This document shows positions 37,095-47,259 of a stretch of DNA of 64,000 nt, piece after piece (the first letter of the stretch is position 1; every line of letters begins with the position of its first letter). Origin of the DNA: Bog-756 sp963778165 (GTDB taxonomy: Bacteria > Actinomycetota > Acidimicrobiia > Acidimicrobiales > RAAP-2); NCBI GenBank assembly GCA_963778165.1, contig CAVZTE010000001.1:186001-250000 (forward strand). Reading direction: 5' to 3'. The notes beneath the pieces were generated by a model, which worked only from the letters and a program-made list of their open reading frames with translations, did no database searches and was not told the DNA's origin. The translations under genes and the position numbers were made by a program.

Positions 37095-38646
37095 CTACAG
37101 ACCGGCCCGCTGGGGATCCAACTCCACCGGTGGGAGCTCGATGGCCACCACCGTGCCGGGCTGACCGGGTTCGACGGCGTTCCGGCTCCGCATGGTGATG
37201 GTGCCCTCCAGCTGGCTGCGGACCAGGTCACGGACGATGGAAAGCCCCAGGCTCTCCGAAGCGTCGATGTCGAATCCCTCCGGGAGCCCCGATCCGTCGT
37301 CGACCACCTCCAAGGTCAGGCTATTGAGATCGTTGACCAGGTTGACCTGGACGTGGCCGACCGGCTGCACCGAGCGGGAGCCGGGATCCGGATCCGTCAG
37401 CCTCCTCCCCCTCGACCTCGAGGAAGGCGTGCTCCACGGCGTTCTGCAACAGCTCGGCCAGGACCACCGCCAGTGGGGTGGCCACGTCGGCCGGGACCTC
37501 CCCCAGTCCCCCGGTGACCTCGAAGGTGAGCGGGCGCGACAGCACCACCGAGTCCTCGGCCATCCGGACCAGCGACGTCACGATCTCCTCGAAGGGCACC
37601 TGGTCCCCGGGCTCGCGGGAGAGGATCTCGTGCACGATGGCGATCGACCGCACCCGCCGCTCGGCCTCGAAGAGGGCCACCCGGCCCCCGCCCGGCGGTA
37701 GCCGGCGGGCCTGCAGCCGCAGCAGGGCCGAGATGGTCTGCAGGTTGTTCTTGACCCGGTGGTGCACCTCCCGGATGGCCGCATCCTTGGACAGCAGGAG
37801 CCGGTCGAGGCGACGGACGTCGGTCACATCGCGCATCAGGACCAGGCATCCGGTCACGTCGTCGGCGGCCAGCAGGGGGATGCAGTGCAGCAGGACGGTC
37901 ACGTCGGGCCGGCGCTCGACCTCTTCCACCACCGGCAGGGCCGAGGCCAGCGCCCACTCGATAGCCGACTCCTCGATGCCCAGGTCGGTGAGGCGCCGGC
38001 CCTCGACCTGGGAGTACATGCCCATCCGGTGGAGGGCGTTGGTGGCGTTGGGGGAGGCGTAGCGCACCCGGCCCTCCTCGTCGACCAGCACCACCCCGTC
38101 CCCGACCCGGGGGGCCTCCTCGGTGGCCACTTCCTCGCTGGGGAACGGGAAGGTCGACTCCGCCACCATCACCGCGAACCGCTCGAAGAGGTCGCGGTAG
38201 GTCCGCTCCAGATGGCCGGGGCGCCGACCCGCACCCGACGACAGCCGCACCAGCACAGCCACCGTGGTGCCCTCGCACCGGACCGGGATGCAGTGGAAGC
38301 GGACCGGCTCGTCGTCCGGATCCAAGACCAGCTCGCCGCGGTTGACCTCCCCCACCTCGAAGGTGGCCACGGCCTGGGGCCACCGCTCGGTGCCGGCGGT
38401 CTCCCCCACCAGGTCCTGTTGGACCACGGTGGCGCTGTTGGACGGTCGCATCTGCCCGAGGACCACCATCTCGGTCTGGTCCTCGGGGTTGTCCCGCAGG
38501 TCGGCGGCCACCGGGGCCAGCAGGATCAGGTCGGAGAAGGACAGGTCGGCCAGGACCCCCCAGGTGCCCAGCAGCCGCTGGAGGTGGCCCAGCTGCACAT
38601 CGTCGAGGTTGGTGCGCTCGAAGGCCAGCTCGGCCGGAGTGGCCAT
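37095..38646 (-). CDS. pdtaS: PdtaS-like sensor histidine kinase (one apparent frameshift)
   Basis: A cytosolic HisKA_2-type kinase of about 515 residues. It has an N-terminal GAF-like domain opening with HLQRLLGTWGVLADLSFSDLI, a PAS domain (GVVLVDEEGRVRYASPNATNAL), the phospho-acceptor segment REVHHRVKNNLQTISALLRLQ, and an ATPase domain with ELLQNAVEHAF. The ATPase end, DDGSGLPEGFD and LGLSIVRDLV, is in another frame; removing one base from the GGG run at 37383-37385 joins them. PdtaS works with the RNA-binding antiterminator PdtaR, which is not in this window. Convergent with whiB. Confidence 0.92.
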
Positions 38647-38648
38647 CC

Positions 38649-39533
38649 TCAGCCGCCGCCGGGCGGATCGACCGGGACCAGGTGGGGGCGGCGGCCCCGG
38701 TAGGCCTGCAGCCGGCTCACCCCGGCTCCGCGCAGCAGGTCCCGCAGGTCGTCGGCCCGATCGGCCACATCGGGCAGCGAGTGGGCGTCCGACGCCGTGG
38801 TCAGCGGGACCCCTTGTTCCACGAACCGCTTGAGCAGCGGGGGCGCCGGGTACTCCTCGCCCACCGGCTTCCGCCACCCCGCCGACGACAGCTCGGCGGC
38901 CATCCCCGAGCGCACCGCGGCCTCGGTGATCCGGTCGTAGAACTCGTCGGGCACCTTCGGCACCCTCCCGGCCACCTTGACCAGGTCGGGGTGGGCGAAG
39001 ACATCACAGGCCCCCGAGGCGCCCAGCTCCTCCATGGCCCGGGTGTACTCGTCCCACACCGCGTCGATGTCGCGCACGTCCCACTCCGCCATGACCAGGG
39101 GGTCGTTGAGGACGTCGAACCGCCAGGTCCCCAACCAGTGCACCGAACCCAACAGCACGTCGAAGGGGTAGCCGGCCAACAGCCCGGCCACTTCGTCCAT
39201 CCGGTCCTGGTAGTAGTCGACCTCCAGGCCCAGCACCACCGGGAGGCCCTCGGCCTTGACCGCTTCGACCACCTCCACGTAGGCGTCGAGGTCCACCCGG
39301 GCATGGTGGTCCCAGTAGGCGGCCATGCCGGGCCGCAGGGCTTCGCCGGGCAGGTCGTTCCAGAACCCCCCGACCAGGTCGCGGGCCTGGGTGAAGCGGA
39401 AGAGGTGCTCGGTGACGGCGATCTCGGTCACCCCGGCCTCGACGGCGCGCTCGCAGTAGGCCGCCACCTGTTCCACCGTGGTCTCGGCGTCACTCTGCGA
39501 GTGGGGCCACAGATGCAGGTGGTAGTCGAGCAC
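38649..39533 (-). CDS. PHP-domain phosphoesterase, histidinol-phosphatase-like
   Basis: A 294-residue PHP-superfamily protein. DYHLHLWPHS is the first metal-binding motif, VTEHLF the second, LGLEVDYY the third, GSVHWLG the fourth, and FAHPDLVK and SDAHS the last two, matching HisK/HisJ-type histidinol phosphatases. It starts at GTG (VLDYHLH), right after the O-methyltransferase stop. Whether it acts in histidine synthesis is unproven, as no other his gene is present. Confidence 0.88.
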   Translation of the reverse strand: MLDYHLHLWPHSQSDAETTVEQVAAYCERAVEAGVTEIAVTEHLFRFTQARDLVGGFWNDLPGEALRPGMAAYWDHHARVDLDAYVEVVEAVKAEGLPVVLGLEVDYYQDRMDEVAGLLAGYPFDVLLGSVHWLGTWRFDVLNDPLVMAEWDVRDIDAVWDEYTRAMEELGASGACDVFAHPDLVKVAGRVPKVPDEFYDRITEAAVRSGMAAELSSAGWRKPVGEEYPAPPLLKRFVEQGVPLTTASDAHSLPDVADRADDLRDLLRGAGVSRLQAYRGRRPHLVPVDPPGGG

Positions 39534-39540
39534 GGTCCGG

Positions 39541-40186
39541 TCAGCCGGCCCGGCGGATGAGGGTGACCCCGTCCCGGACCGTGGTCTGGACCACCACCAC
39601 CCGGTGGTCGGTGGCCAGGGCGTCGTTGAACCGGCGGAGGGCCACCGTGTCGGCCGAGGTGTCGGAGGGATCGAGGATCCGTCCGCTCCACAGGGTGTTG
39701 TCGGCGGCGATGAGGCCACCGGGGGCCAGTTTGGGCAGGACGGCCTCGTAGTAGTCGGGGTAGGCCGCCTTGTCGGCGTCGATGAACACCAGGTCGAACG
39801 GACCGTCCACGGTGGCGATGGTGTCGATGGCCGGCCCCACCACCACCTCGATGCGGTCGGCGAACGGGCTGGCGGCGATGTGCCGGCGGGCGAACTCGGC
39901 GTGGGTGGGGGAGATCTCACAGCTGGTGATCCGGCCGCCCGGGGCCAGGCCGGCCGCCATGGACAGGGCCGAGTACCCGCCGAAGGTCCCGATCTCCAGC
40001 ACCGATCGGGCCCCGAGGGCGAAGGTCAGCATCTCGAGGAACCGACCCTCCAGCCGGCCCACCATCATGCCCGGGGACTCCAGCGTGGCCCGCAGGTCGG
40101 TGGCCAACTCCTCGAGGAACGTCGGGCGGGGCCGTGGTGTGCTCGGTGGCGTACGACTCCACCTCAGGGTCGACGATGTCGGTCAT
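39541..40186 (-). CDS. SAM-dependent O-methyltransferase, family 3 (one apparent frameshift)
   Basis: A 214-residue caffeoyl-CoA/catechol O-methyltransferase-type enzyme. VLEIGTFGGYSALSMA is SAM motif I, DLVFIDADKAAYPDYYE carries the metal-binding Asp, and IAADNTLWSGRI follows. The first 25 residues (MTDIVDPEVESYATEHT) are in another frame; dropping one base in the G run 40128-40131 gives PTFLEELATDLR. The ATG follows TACGAT by six bases. Substrate unknown; the family is broad. Confidence 0.88.
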
Positions 40187-41510
40187 GGACGCATCGTAAG
40201 GCAGCCCGCAGGGGGTCGGGACCGGGTCGAGCCGCCGAACGGGCCCGTACCACGGTCACTCCCAGATCTGTCTCCCCCAACCTCAGCAGTCCGGCCAGAT
40301 CGTAGAGATCGGTGTCGAAGAACGGCACCGTGACCAGCACGTCGGGGGCCACCGACAGCTGGGCCCGCTCCTCCATCTCCCGCAACGCCACCACCTGGAA
40401 GTTGAGGTAGCTGTCGGCCACCTCGGCCAGCACCCTGGCGATCTGGTCGGTGTCACCCAGGGCCGGGTCGACGGCGGCCAGGCCCGGGCGCCAACTGCAC
40501 GGCCAGGAGCCGGGGCCCGGTCCTTGATGGACTCGGCCAGCACCGCCCCGTCCGAGCCCCGCAGGTAGGTCGGGCAGCACCTTGTTCAGCACGATGGCCC
40601 CCAGGTGGAGATGGCGGGAGGTGAGCTGCTCGGCGAAGAACTCCGCTTCCCGGAGGGGCACGGCCTCGAGGGTGGACACCACCACGAAGGTGGTCCGACG
40701 GTCCGACAGCAGGCGGCCCACCGACTCGGAACGCTCGACGAACCCGTCGTACATGGACTGGAAGAGGATGAAGAACTCGGAGATGTCGGCCAGGAATTCC
40801 GTCCCGAGGATCCGGTCGGCGATCTGGTAGAAGGGCTTGGTGGCCACGTTGACCAGGCGGGAGCGGTAGGGGACGATCAGCCACCGCAGGAGACGGGAGG
40901 AGAAGAAGTCAGCCATCCGCTGGGGGGCGTCGAGGAAGTCGAGGGCGTTCCGGGTCGGGGGGGTGTCGACCACGATGAGGTCGTAGTCACCCTCGGAGTG
41001 GATCTCGTAGAGGCGCTCCATGGCGATGTAGTCGTGGCTCTGGACGAACCGGCCGGCGATGTTCTGGTAGAGCGGGTTGGCCAGGATCTCGTCCCGGGTC
41101 TGCTGGTCGGGGGCGTGGCGGCGGATCAGGTCGTCCCACGACTCCTTGGTGTCGAGCATGGCCGCCCACAGCTGACCCCTGGGCTTGACCCCGGCGGCCC
41201 GGAAGGCCTCGTCGGGCACCCGGTGCTCGGTGTTGCCGATGCCGTCGAGGCCCAGGGCATCGGCCAGCCGCTTGGCCGGATCCACCGTGAGGACCAGCAC
41301 CTTGCTGCCGTGGCGGACCGCGGCCATGACCGCGGCCGCGGCCGCCGTGGTGGTCTTGCCCACGCCCGCCCGGGCCACAGGCGACGACGATCTCCTTGGT
41401 GGCCAGCAGGCCGTCCATCGAGCCGCTGGCCGCCGACCGGACCGCTGGCCGCATCCTGGTCCGACGCGGCCGCCGACGGCCCTGCGCCGTTCGACCCGTC
41501 GCTCGGCCAT
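40164..41510 (-). CDS. ArsA/GET3-like ATPase, second of a pair (several apparent frameshifts)
   Basis: A soluble anion-transporter-type P-loop ATPase. In order: MDGLLATKEIVVACG, GVGKTTTAAA (P-loop), KVLVLTVDPAKRLADAL, YDLIVVDTPPTRNALDFLDAP, FVVVSTLEAVPLREAEFFAEQL and GAIVLNKVLP. C-terminal parts are DTDQIARVLAEVADSY and VPFFDTDLYDLAGLLRLGE. Joins are needed near 41450, 41380 and twice in 40500-40580. The ATG at 41510 overlaps the stop of the first ATPase gene (TGATG). The pair resembles the mycobacterial Rv3679-Rv3680 ATPases, which form a complex. The exact 3' end is uncertain. Confidence 0.85.
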   Translation of the reverse strand: MAERRVERRRAVGGRVGPGCGQRSGRRPAARWTACWPPRRSSSPVARAGVGKTTTAAAAAVMAAVRHGSKVLVLTVDPAKRLADALGLDGIGNTEHRVPDEAFRAAGVKPRGQLWAAMLDTKESWDDLIRRHAPDQQTRDEILANPLYQNIAGRFVQSHDYIAMERLYEIHSEGDYDLIVVDTPPTRNALDFLDAPQRMADFFSSRLLRWLIVPYRSRLVNVATKPFYQIADRILGTEFLADISEFFILFQSMYDGFVERSESVGRLLSDRRTTFVVVSTLEAVPLREAEFFAEQLTSRHLHLGAIVLNKVLPDLPAGLGRGGAGRVHQGPGPGSWPCSWRPGLAAVDPALGDTDQIARVLAEVADSYLNFQVVALREMEERAQLSVAPDVLVTVPFFDTDLYDLAGLLRLGETDLGVTVVRARSAARPGPDPLRAALRCVHDRHRRP

Positions 41511-42460
41511 CAGTACCCGAGCTCCTCGCCCAGCGAGGCCGCCACCTGTCGGGTGGTCCGCAGCCCGTGGGACCGGGTGAACAGGTAGGGCAGGTAGAGC
41601 ATGGGAACGGACCCGTCGATGCCCTGGCGGAGCCGGTCGAGATGGGTGGAGCGGGTGCGGCGCATGGTCACGGCCAGGCGGGCCGCCTCCAGCAGCGGGC
41701 CGGCGTCCCCGCCCACCAGCTCGTTCGAGCCGCTCCGACGGGCCCGGGGTGGCCAGGGCGTCGAAGACCTGCTCCTCCTGGCGCCCGAACAGCTCGGGCA
41801 GGACCCGGTTGACCACCACCGCCGACAGCTGCACGGTGGTCTCCTTCTGCACCCGTGCGGCCAACTCGATGGTCTCGTTGACCGGCATCTCCTCGGGGGT
41901 GCACACCGCCACCAGGCCGGTGGTCTGGCGGGTCGGAGAGGATCTCGAGCAGCCAGTCGGTCTGGGAGCGGATGAGGCCCACCTTGACCAGGTTGTTGAT
42001 GGCCTGGGGGGCGGCCAGCAGGCTGATGATGTGGCCCGAGGCCGGCGCGTCCACCACCACCAGGTCGTAGTGGCGCTCGCGGACCTCGTAGACCGGCTTG
42101 CCCACCGTGAGGATCTCGCGGACCCCGGGCGCCGCGGTGGCCACGAAGTCGAAGGCCTTGGCCAGGGGGCCGATCCGGCCCACCACCGGGATGCGGAGCT
42201 GGAGCTTGAGGTACTCCCGCAGGGAGGCCTCGGTGTCCATGGTCATGGCGAACAGGCCGGGGAGGATCTCCCGCTCGTTGAAGCCGGTGGGTGGGGCTTC
42301 GAAGAAGCCGGCCACGTCACCCTTGGCGTCGATCTCGCAGATCAACACCCGCTTGCCGCGCTGGGAGGCGAACAGGGCCAGCGCCGAGGCCACCGTGGTC
42401 TTGCCCACGCCGCCCTTGCCGGTCACGAAGACCAGGCGTAGGTCGAGGAGCGGCGTTCAT
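41510..42460 (-). CDS. ArsA/GET3-like ATPase, first of a pair (several apparent frameshifts)
   Basis: The N-terminal 190 residues are in one frame: LVFVTGKGGVGKTTVASALALFA (P-loop), VLICEIDAKGDVAGFFE, and YDLVVVDAPASGHIISLLAAPQAINNLVK. Then come LVAVCTPEEMPVNETIELAARVQ and VVVNRVLPELF in another frame, and AVTMRRTRSTHLDRLRQG with SLGEELGY in a third. Joins lie near 41935 and 41730. The predicted ATG at 42460 also needs a one-base slip, since the in-frame GTG would remove the first strand. In actinobacteria such ATPases link to stress survival; the cargo is unclear. Confidence 0.85.
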
Positions 42461-42534
42461 CGGCGGGTGTGAGTCCCCCGCCGGCGCTGCGGGCGTCGGT
42501 CACCGGAGCCGGACCCGGAACGGTGCCGACCCGA

Positions 42535-42771
42535 TCAGGAGATCCCGAAGCCGACCCGCCGGTCAGAAGTCGGCGGATCCAGCTCGACGTAGGCCACTTT
42601 GCCCACGGGCACCCCCACCTGGCGACCCTTGCGATCGGTCAGCCACAGAATGGTGCCGTCCTGGGCCAGGGCGTTCTCGATGTCGGCCAGGACCTTGTCG
42701 CGGTCCGCATCGTCGGGCAACTCGATGTCGAGCTCCTTCATCGACTGCACGATTCCGATACGCACGTCCAC
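42535..42771 (-). CDS. DUF3107-family protein
   Basis: A 78-residue actinobacterial protein: DVRIGIVQSMKELDIELPDD at the start and GKVAYVELDPP near the end, the DUF3107 pattern. Function unknown. GTG start with GAGGAG upstream. It may be co-transcribed with the ATPase pair about 75 bases downstream. Confidence 0.87.
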   Translation of the reverse strand: MDVRIGIVQSMKELDIELPDDADRDKVLADIENALAQDGTILWLTDRKGRQVGVPVGKVAYVELDPPTSDRRVGFGIS

Positions 42772-42895
42772 CTGGCACGCTCCTCTCAGTGGGGTCCCGG
42801 CACGGCTGCCGGTTGCCGGGTCCTTCCGACCCTACAAGGTCCGGGACGCCCTACCGTCACAGCCATCTGTCGCACCCATGGTGCACACTGGCCCG

Positions 42896-44113
42896 GTGGA
42901 ACGGTATGGACAGGTCGGGGACGGACCCACTGGTGACGGCCCGGGGGCCGACGACCGACCCCGACGAGAGGGCGAGAACGAGCGGAACCGCCGCTGGGCC
43001 TCGACCATGGCCGGCCATGGCGGGCCGGGGGTCACCTTCGCCCACGCCGACAGCCACGCCGGCACCGGCTGGCCCGGCCCCAACCCGGGCCTGGAGCGCC
43101 AGGCCCGGGAAGAGATCGACTTCGAGGGGTTGGCACCGGGGGCCACCCGGGGCACCGGGGCCGGAGACCGCCAGCGGCCCGAGGAGCCCGACCGCTGGCG
43201 GACCTGCTTCGAGCGGGATCGGGACCGGATCCTCCACGCCCCGGCCTTCCGCCGGCTGGCCGGCAAGACCCAGGTCTTCGTGTTCCCCGACGACCACCAG
43301 CGCACCCGCCTGACCCACGCCCTGGAGGTGGCCCAGGTGGCCACGGGCATCGCCCGGGCCTGCCGGCTCAACGTGGCCCTGACCGAGGCCATCGCCCTCG
43401 GTCACGACTGCGGCCACGGCCCCGGGGGCCACGCCAGCGAGGACGCCCTGTCCCCGTACCTCGACGGGGGGTTCGACCACGCCCCCTGGGGGGCCGACGT
43501 CTCGTTGGCCCCCCTCAACCTGTGCGCCGAGACCCTCGACGGCATCCGCAACCACTCGTGGTCCCGCCCGGCGCCGTCGACCCCGGAGGGGGAGGTGGTG
43601 AGCTGGGCCGACCGCATCGCCTACGTCTGCCACGACTTCGAGGACGCGGTGAAGAGCGGGATCGTGACCCCCTCAGCCCTCCCCGAGCTGGTCCGCCAGC
43701 GGTGCGGAGACCGGAGGAGCCAACAGCTGGGCACCTTCATCGACGCCATGGTGTCGTCGATCCTGACCACCGGCCGGATCGGGATGGCCGACGAGCAGGC
43801 CGAGGCCCTGGCGGCCTTCCGGGCCAGCAACTACCAGCACATCTACCTCCGGCCCAGCTCGGTGGCCCAGGGTCGCTCGGTGGTAGCGGTCCTCCAGGCC
43901 CTGGTCGACTACTTCGCCGACCGGCCCAACCTGATCCCCGACGGGAGCGGCCCCACCTCCGGACTCACCGGCGGGGAGCCCCTGGCCGTCCGGGCCGCGG
44001 TGGCCTACGTGGCCGGCATGACCGACCGGTTCGCCTTCAGTCAGGCGGTGGCGGTCCTGGGATGGGATCCCGAGAAGCTGCCGGCCGGCATCGGTATGAC
44101 CAAGCACTTCTGA
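42896..44113 (+). CDS. dgt: dGTPase-like HD-domain triphosphohydrolase
   Basis: A 405-residue deoxyguanosine-triphosphate triphosphohydrolase-like protein. RILHAPAFRRLAGKTQVF is the family signature, RLTHALEVAQVA gives the first His, LGHDCGHGPGGHASE the HD pair, and SWADRIAYVCHDFEDAV the last Asp. It controls dNTP pools. The first 80 residues (basic, charged) are variable. GTG at 42896 is preceded by CACACT at six bases; an ATG lies 37 codons later. Intact frame. Confidence 0.92.
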   Translation: MERYGQVGDGPTGDGPGADDRPRREGENERNRRWASTMAGHGGPGVTFAHADSHAGTGWPGPNPGLERQAREEIDFEGLAPGATRGTGAGDRQRPEEPDRWRTCFERDRDRILHAPAFRRLAGKTQVFVFPDDHQRTRLTHALEVAQVATGIARACRLNVALTEAIALGHDCGHGPGGHASEDALSPYLDGGFDHAPWGADVSLAPLNLCAETLDGIRNHSWSRPAPSTPEGEVVSWADRIAYVCHDFEDAVKSGIVTPSALPELVRQRCGDRRSQQLGTFIDAMVSSILTTGRIGMADEQAEALAAFRASNYQHIYLRPSSVAQGRSVVAVLQALVDYFADRPNLIPDGSGPTSGLTGGEPLAVRAAVAYVAGMTDRFAFSQAVAVLGWDPEKLPAGIGMTKHF

Positions 44114-44172
44114 TCGCACCGCCCGGGCGGTGCCACCGCCGCATGCGGGGACCCGCCGGTAGTGTCGAACCA

Positions 44173-45672
44173 ATGGATCCCGACGGCGGCCGGCACGGCC
44201 CCGCTCAGGTCCGAGCGGTGGACCCGCCGCCCCGGACCATGAGGAAGACCCGGCGACCGAGCCGGGCCGAGCGGGTCGAACGGGGGAAATCGGCCCGGCA
44301 GCTGGCCCCCCGGTCGTCCCACGGCCGGTGGCGTCCGGACGACGGTCGGCCCGATCCCGTCGAGATCCTCGAGGAGCAGGCGGCCACCCGGGTCCCCGAG
44401 TTGGTTCCCATCCGCTACGGGCGGATGCTGGTCTCACCGTTCACCTTCTTCCGCGGTGGCGCGGCGATCATGGCCTACGACCTGTCGGCCACCCCGGACT
44501 CGGCGGTCACCGTGCAGTGCTGCGGCGACGCCCACCTGTCGAACTTCGGGGTGTTCGGCTCGCCCGAGCGCCGGCTGATCTTCGACATCAACGACTTCGA
44601 CGAGACGTTGCCGGGGCCGTGGGAGTGGGACGTCAAGCGCCTGGCCGCCAGCTTCGAGATCGCCGGTCGGGACCGGGGCTACTCGGCCGACGACCGGCGA
44701 CAGGTGGTGCTGGCCGCGGTCCGGGAGTACCGGCTGGGCCTGCGGAACGCCGCCGAGCGGGGCACCCTCGACGTCTGGTACTCGCACATGGACATCGACC
44801 AGATGCTCGAGTGGATCCGCACCGAGGACACCGACAAGCAGGAGGGGAAGAAGGAGCGGGCGGCGAGGAGGAACGGTCACGAGGGGGTGCTGGACGTGGC
44901 CAAGGCTCGGACCCGCGACAGCGTCCGGGCCTTCAAGAAGCTGACCGAACGCAACGGTGACGAGGTGCGCTTCGCCAGGGACCCGCCCCTGATCGTGCCC
45001 ATCGAGGACCTGATCCTCTCGGACGAGGCCCGGCACCGGACCGAGCGCTCCCTGAGGAAGCTGATCAAGAAGTACCGCCGGACGCTGGCCGACGAGCATC
45101 ATCCGTTGGAGGAGTTCCGCTACGTGCACATGGCCCGCAAGGTGGTCGGCGTGGGCAGTGTGGGCACCCGGGCCTGGGTCTTCTTGATGATGGGGGTGGA
45201 CCAAGGCGACCCGCTGATCCTCCAGGCCAAAGAGGCCCAGCCCTCGGTGTTGGAGCGCTTCGCCGGTCGGAGCGCCTATGGCAACCACGGCAAGCGGGTG
45301 GTGGTGGGCCAACGCCTGATGCAGACGGCCAGTGACATCTTCCTCGGCTGGCAGCGGGTCAAGGACATGGACGGCCAGGGTCGTGACTACTACATCCGAC
45401 AGCTCCACGACTGGAAGGGCTCCGCCCACGTGGACACCCTGCGGGTGCCCGGCGCGGTGACGTACGCCCGGATGTGCGGAGCCACCCTGGCCCGGGCCCA
45501 CGCCCGGTCCGGTGACTGGATCGCCATCGCCGCCTACCTGGGCAAGGGCCCGGTCTTCGACCAGGCCATCGCCGACTTCTCCTCGGCCTACGCCGACCAG
45601 AACGAGTCGGACTACGAGCAGTTGGTGCGAGCCGTCAAGGCCGGACGGATCGCCGCCGAGACCGGTCTGTAA
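44173..45672 (+). CDS. DUF2252-family protein
   Basis: A 499-residue protein of the DUF2252 family, distantly kinase-like. Family blocks are RYGRMLVSPFTFFRGGAAIMAYDL, CCGDAHLSNFGVFGSPERRLIFDINDFDET (resembling a catalytic loop with Asp), and YVRMARKVVGVGSVGTRAW-like text (YVHMARKVVGVGSVGTRAW), ending with AKARSGDW-like ARAHARSGDW. Biochemical role unknown. ATG follows TAGTGT by seven bases. Intact over its length. Confidence 0.92.
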   Translation: MDPDGGRHGPAQVRAVDPPPRTMRKTRRPSRAERVERGKSARQLAPRSSHGRWRPDDGRPDPVEILEEQAATRVPELVPIRYGRMLVSPFTFFRGGAAIMAYDLSATPDSAVTVQCCGDAHLSNFGVFGSPERRLIFDINDFDETLPGPWEWDVKRLAASFEIAGRDRGYSADDRRQVVLAAVREYRLGLRNAAERGTLDVWYSHMDIDQMLEWIRTEDTDKQEGKKERAARRNGHEGVLDVAKARTRDSVRAFKKLTERNGDEVRFARDPPLIVPIEDLILSDEARHRTERSLRKLIKKYRRTLADEHHPLEEFRYVHMARKVVGVGSVGTRAWVFLMMGVDQGDPLILQAKEAQPSVLERFAGRSAYGNHGKRVVVGQRLMQTASDIFLGWQRVKDMDGQGRDYYIRQLHDWKGSAHVDTLRVPGAVTYARMCGATLARAHARSGDWIAIAAYLGKGPVFDQAIADFSSAYADQNESDYEQLVRAVKAGRIAAETGL

Positions 45673-45807
45673 GGGAGGCTGAAGGGACACAGCAGGACAG
45701 CCGCACCGGTCGCTTCGGGACCATCGAACCGCAGGATCGGTCGGCGGAAGACAGCCATAAGATCACCAAGGACCGGCACTCGGGTCGACCGGTCGAGGAG
45801 GTCACCG

Positions 45808-47204
45808 ATGGTCACGGACACCAGGCAGCACGCACCCACTCGACGCGGCGAGGACCGGGCCGACCGGACGGAGAGCCACACCGCCGGCACGGCCGCCAGC
45901 CGGCACCGCCGACCGCCGGCACCGCCGGCCCCTCCGCCGGCAGCGCCGCCGAGGCCCTGGGGCCGCTGATCACCGCCCTGGTGGGGAACACGGTGCCGGT
46001 CCGCTTCGAGTTCTGGGACGGGAGCGGGTCCGGCCCCACCGACGGGATCGGGACCATCACCATCCGCTCGGTCGACGCCCTGCGACGGATCCTGTGGGCC
46101 CCCGGGGAGCTCGGGGTGGCGCGGGCCTTCGTGGCCGGCGATCTCACCGTCGACGGCGATCTCTACGGGCTGTTGCGCACCCTCAACCGGGCCTCGGGCC
46201 GCGACCTGCGCAAGGTGGGGATGCGCACCCTGCCCACCATGGTGGCCGCCGCCGGGCGCCTGGGCGCGCTGGGGCCGCCGCTGCCGCCCCCGCCCGAGGA
46301 GTGCCGTCCCCCGGGCCGTCTCCACTCGCTCTCTCGGGACGCCGCCGTCATCAGTCACCACTACGACGTGGGCAACGACTTCTACCGGCTGGTGTTGGGC
46401 CCGAGCATGACCTACTCGTGCGCCCGCTTCGTGACCGCCGACGCCACACTCGAGGAGGCCCAGGCGGCCAAGCACGAGCTCATCTGCCGGAAGCTCGGGC
46501 TGGACCGGCAGCCGGGGGCCCGCCTGCTCGACGTGGGGTGTGGATGGGGCTCCATGGCCATCCACGCCGCCCGCCACCACCACGCCACGGTGGTCGGGGT
46601 GGCCCTCAGCCGTGAACAGGTCGACGAGGCCCGACGCCGGGTCGACCGGGCCGGGCTGGCCGATCAGATCGAGATCCGGCTGCAGGACTACCGGGACCTG
46701 GGCGGCGAGCAGTTCGACGCCATCTCGTCCATCGGCATGTTCGAACACGTGGGATCAGGCCTCATGGGCCGGTACTTCGAGACCCTGCGGGGGTTGCTGG
46801 TCCCGACCGGCAGGCTGCTCAACCACGCCATCTCCAAGCCGGGCGGATCGTTCCTGGGCCGGCGCACCTTCATCGGGCGGTACGTGTTCCCCGACGGGGA
46901 GCTGTGCGACGTGGCCGACGTGGTGCGGGCCATGCAACAGACCGGCTTCGAGGTGCGCGACGTGGAGTCGCTGCGTGAGCACTACTCGCGCACCCTGCAC
47001 CACTGGGTGGCCAACCTCGAGGAGAACTGGGACCGGGCGGTGGAGCTGGTGGGCCTGGCCCGGGCCAACATCTGGCGCCTGTACATGGCAGCGTCGGCCA
47101 ACGGCTTCGACGACGGCGGGCTGGCCATCCACCAGGTGCTCGGGGTGGCCACGGCCGCCGACGGGTCGAGCGGCATGCCGCCCACCCGCGACGGGTGGGG
47201 CTGA
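45808..47204 (+). CDS. Cyclopropane-fatty-acyl-phospholipid synthase-type methyltransferase (apparent frameshift near start)
   Basis: A SAM-dependent enzyme of the CFA synthase family that modifies double bonds of membrane lipids. HHYDVGNDFYRLVLGPSMTYSCARF, LLDVGCGWGSMAIHAA (SAM motif I), SSIGMFEHVG and LLNHAISKPG are canonical. ATG at 45808 is preferred because GAGGAGG lies seven bases upstream; from there the frame must shift by one base between about 45890 and 45940 to reach AALGPLITALVGN-like text (EALGPLITALVGN). Without the shift the start is GTG at 45981. Confidence 0.9.
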
Positions 47205-47259
47205 CCCTCCGGCTCGGCCCGAACCGACCGCCCCGGTACCCGACCAACCAGCCGACGAC

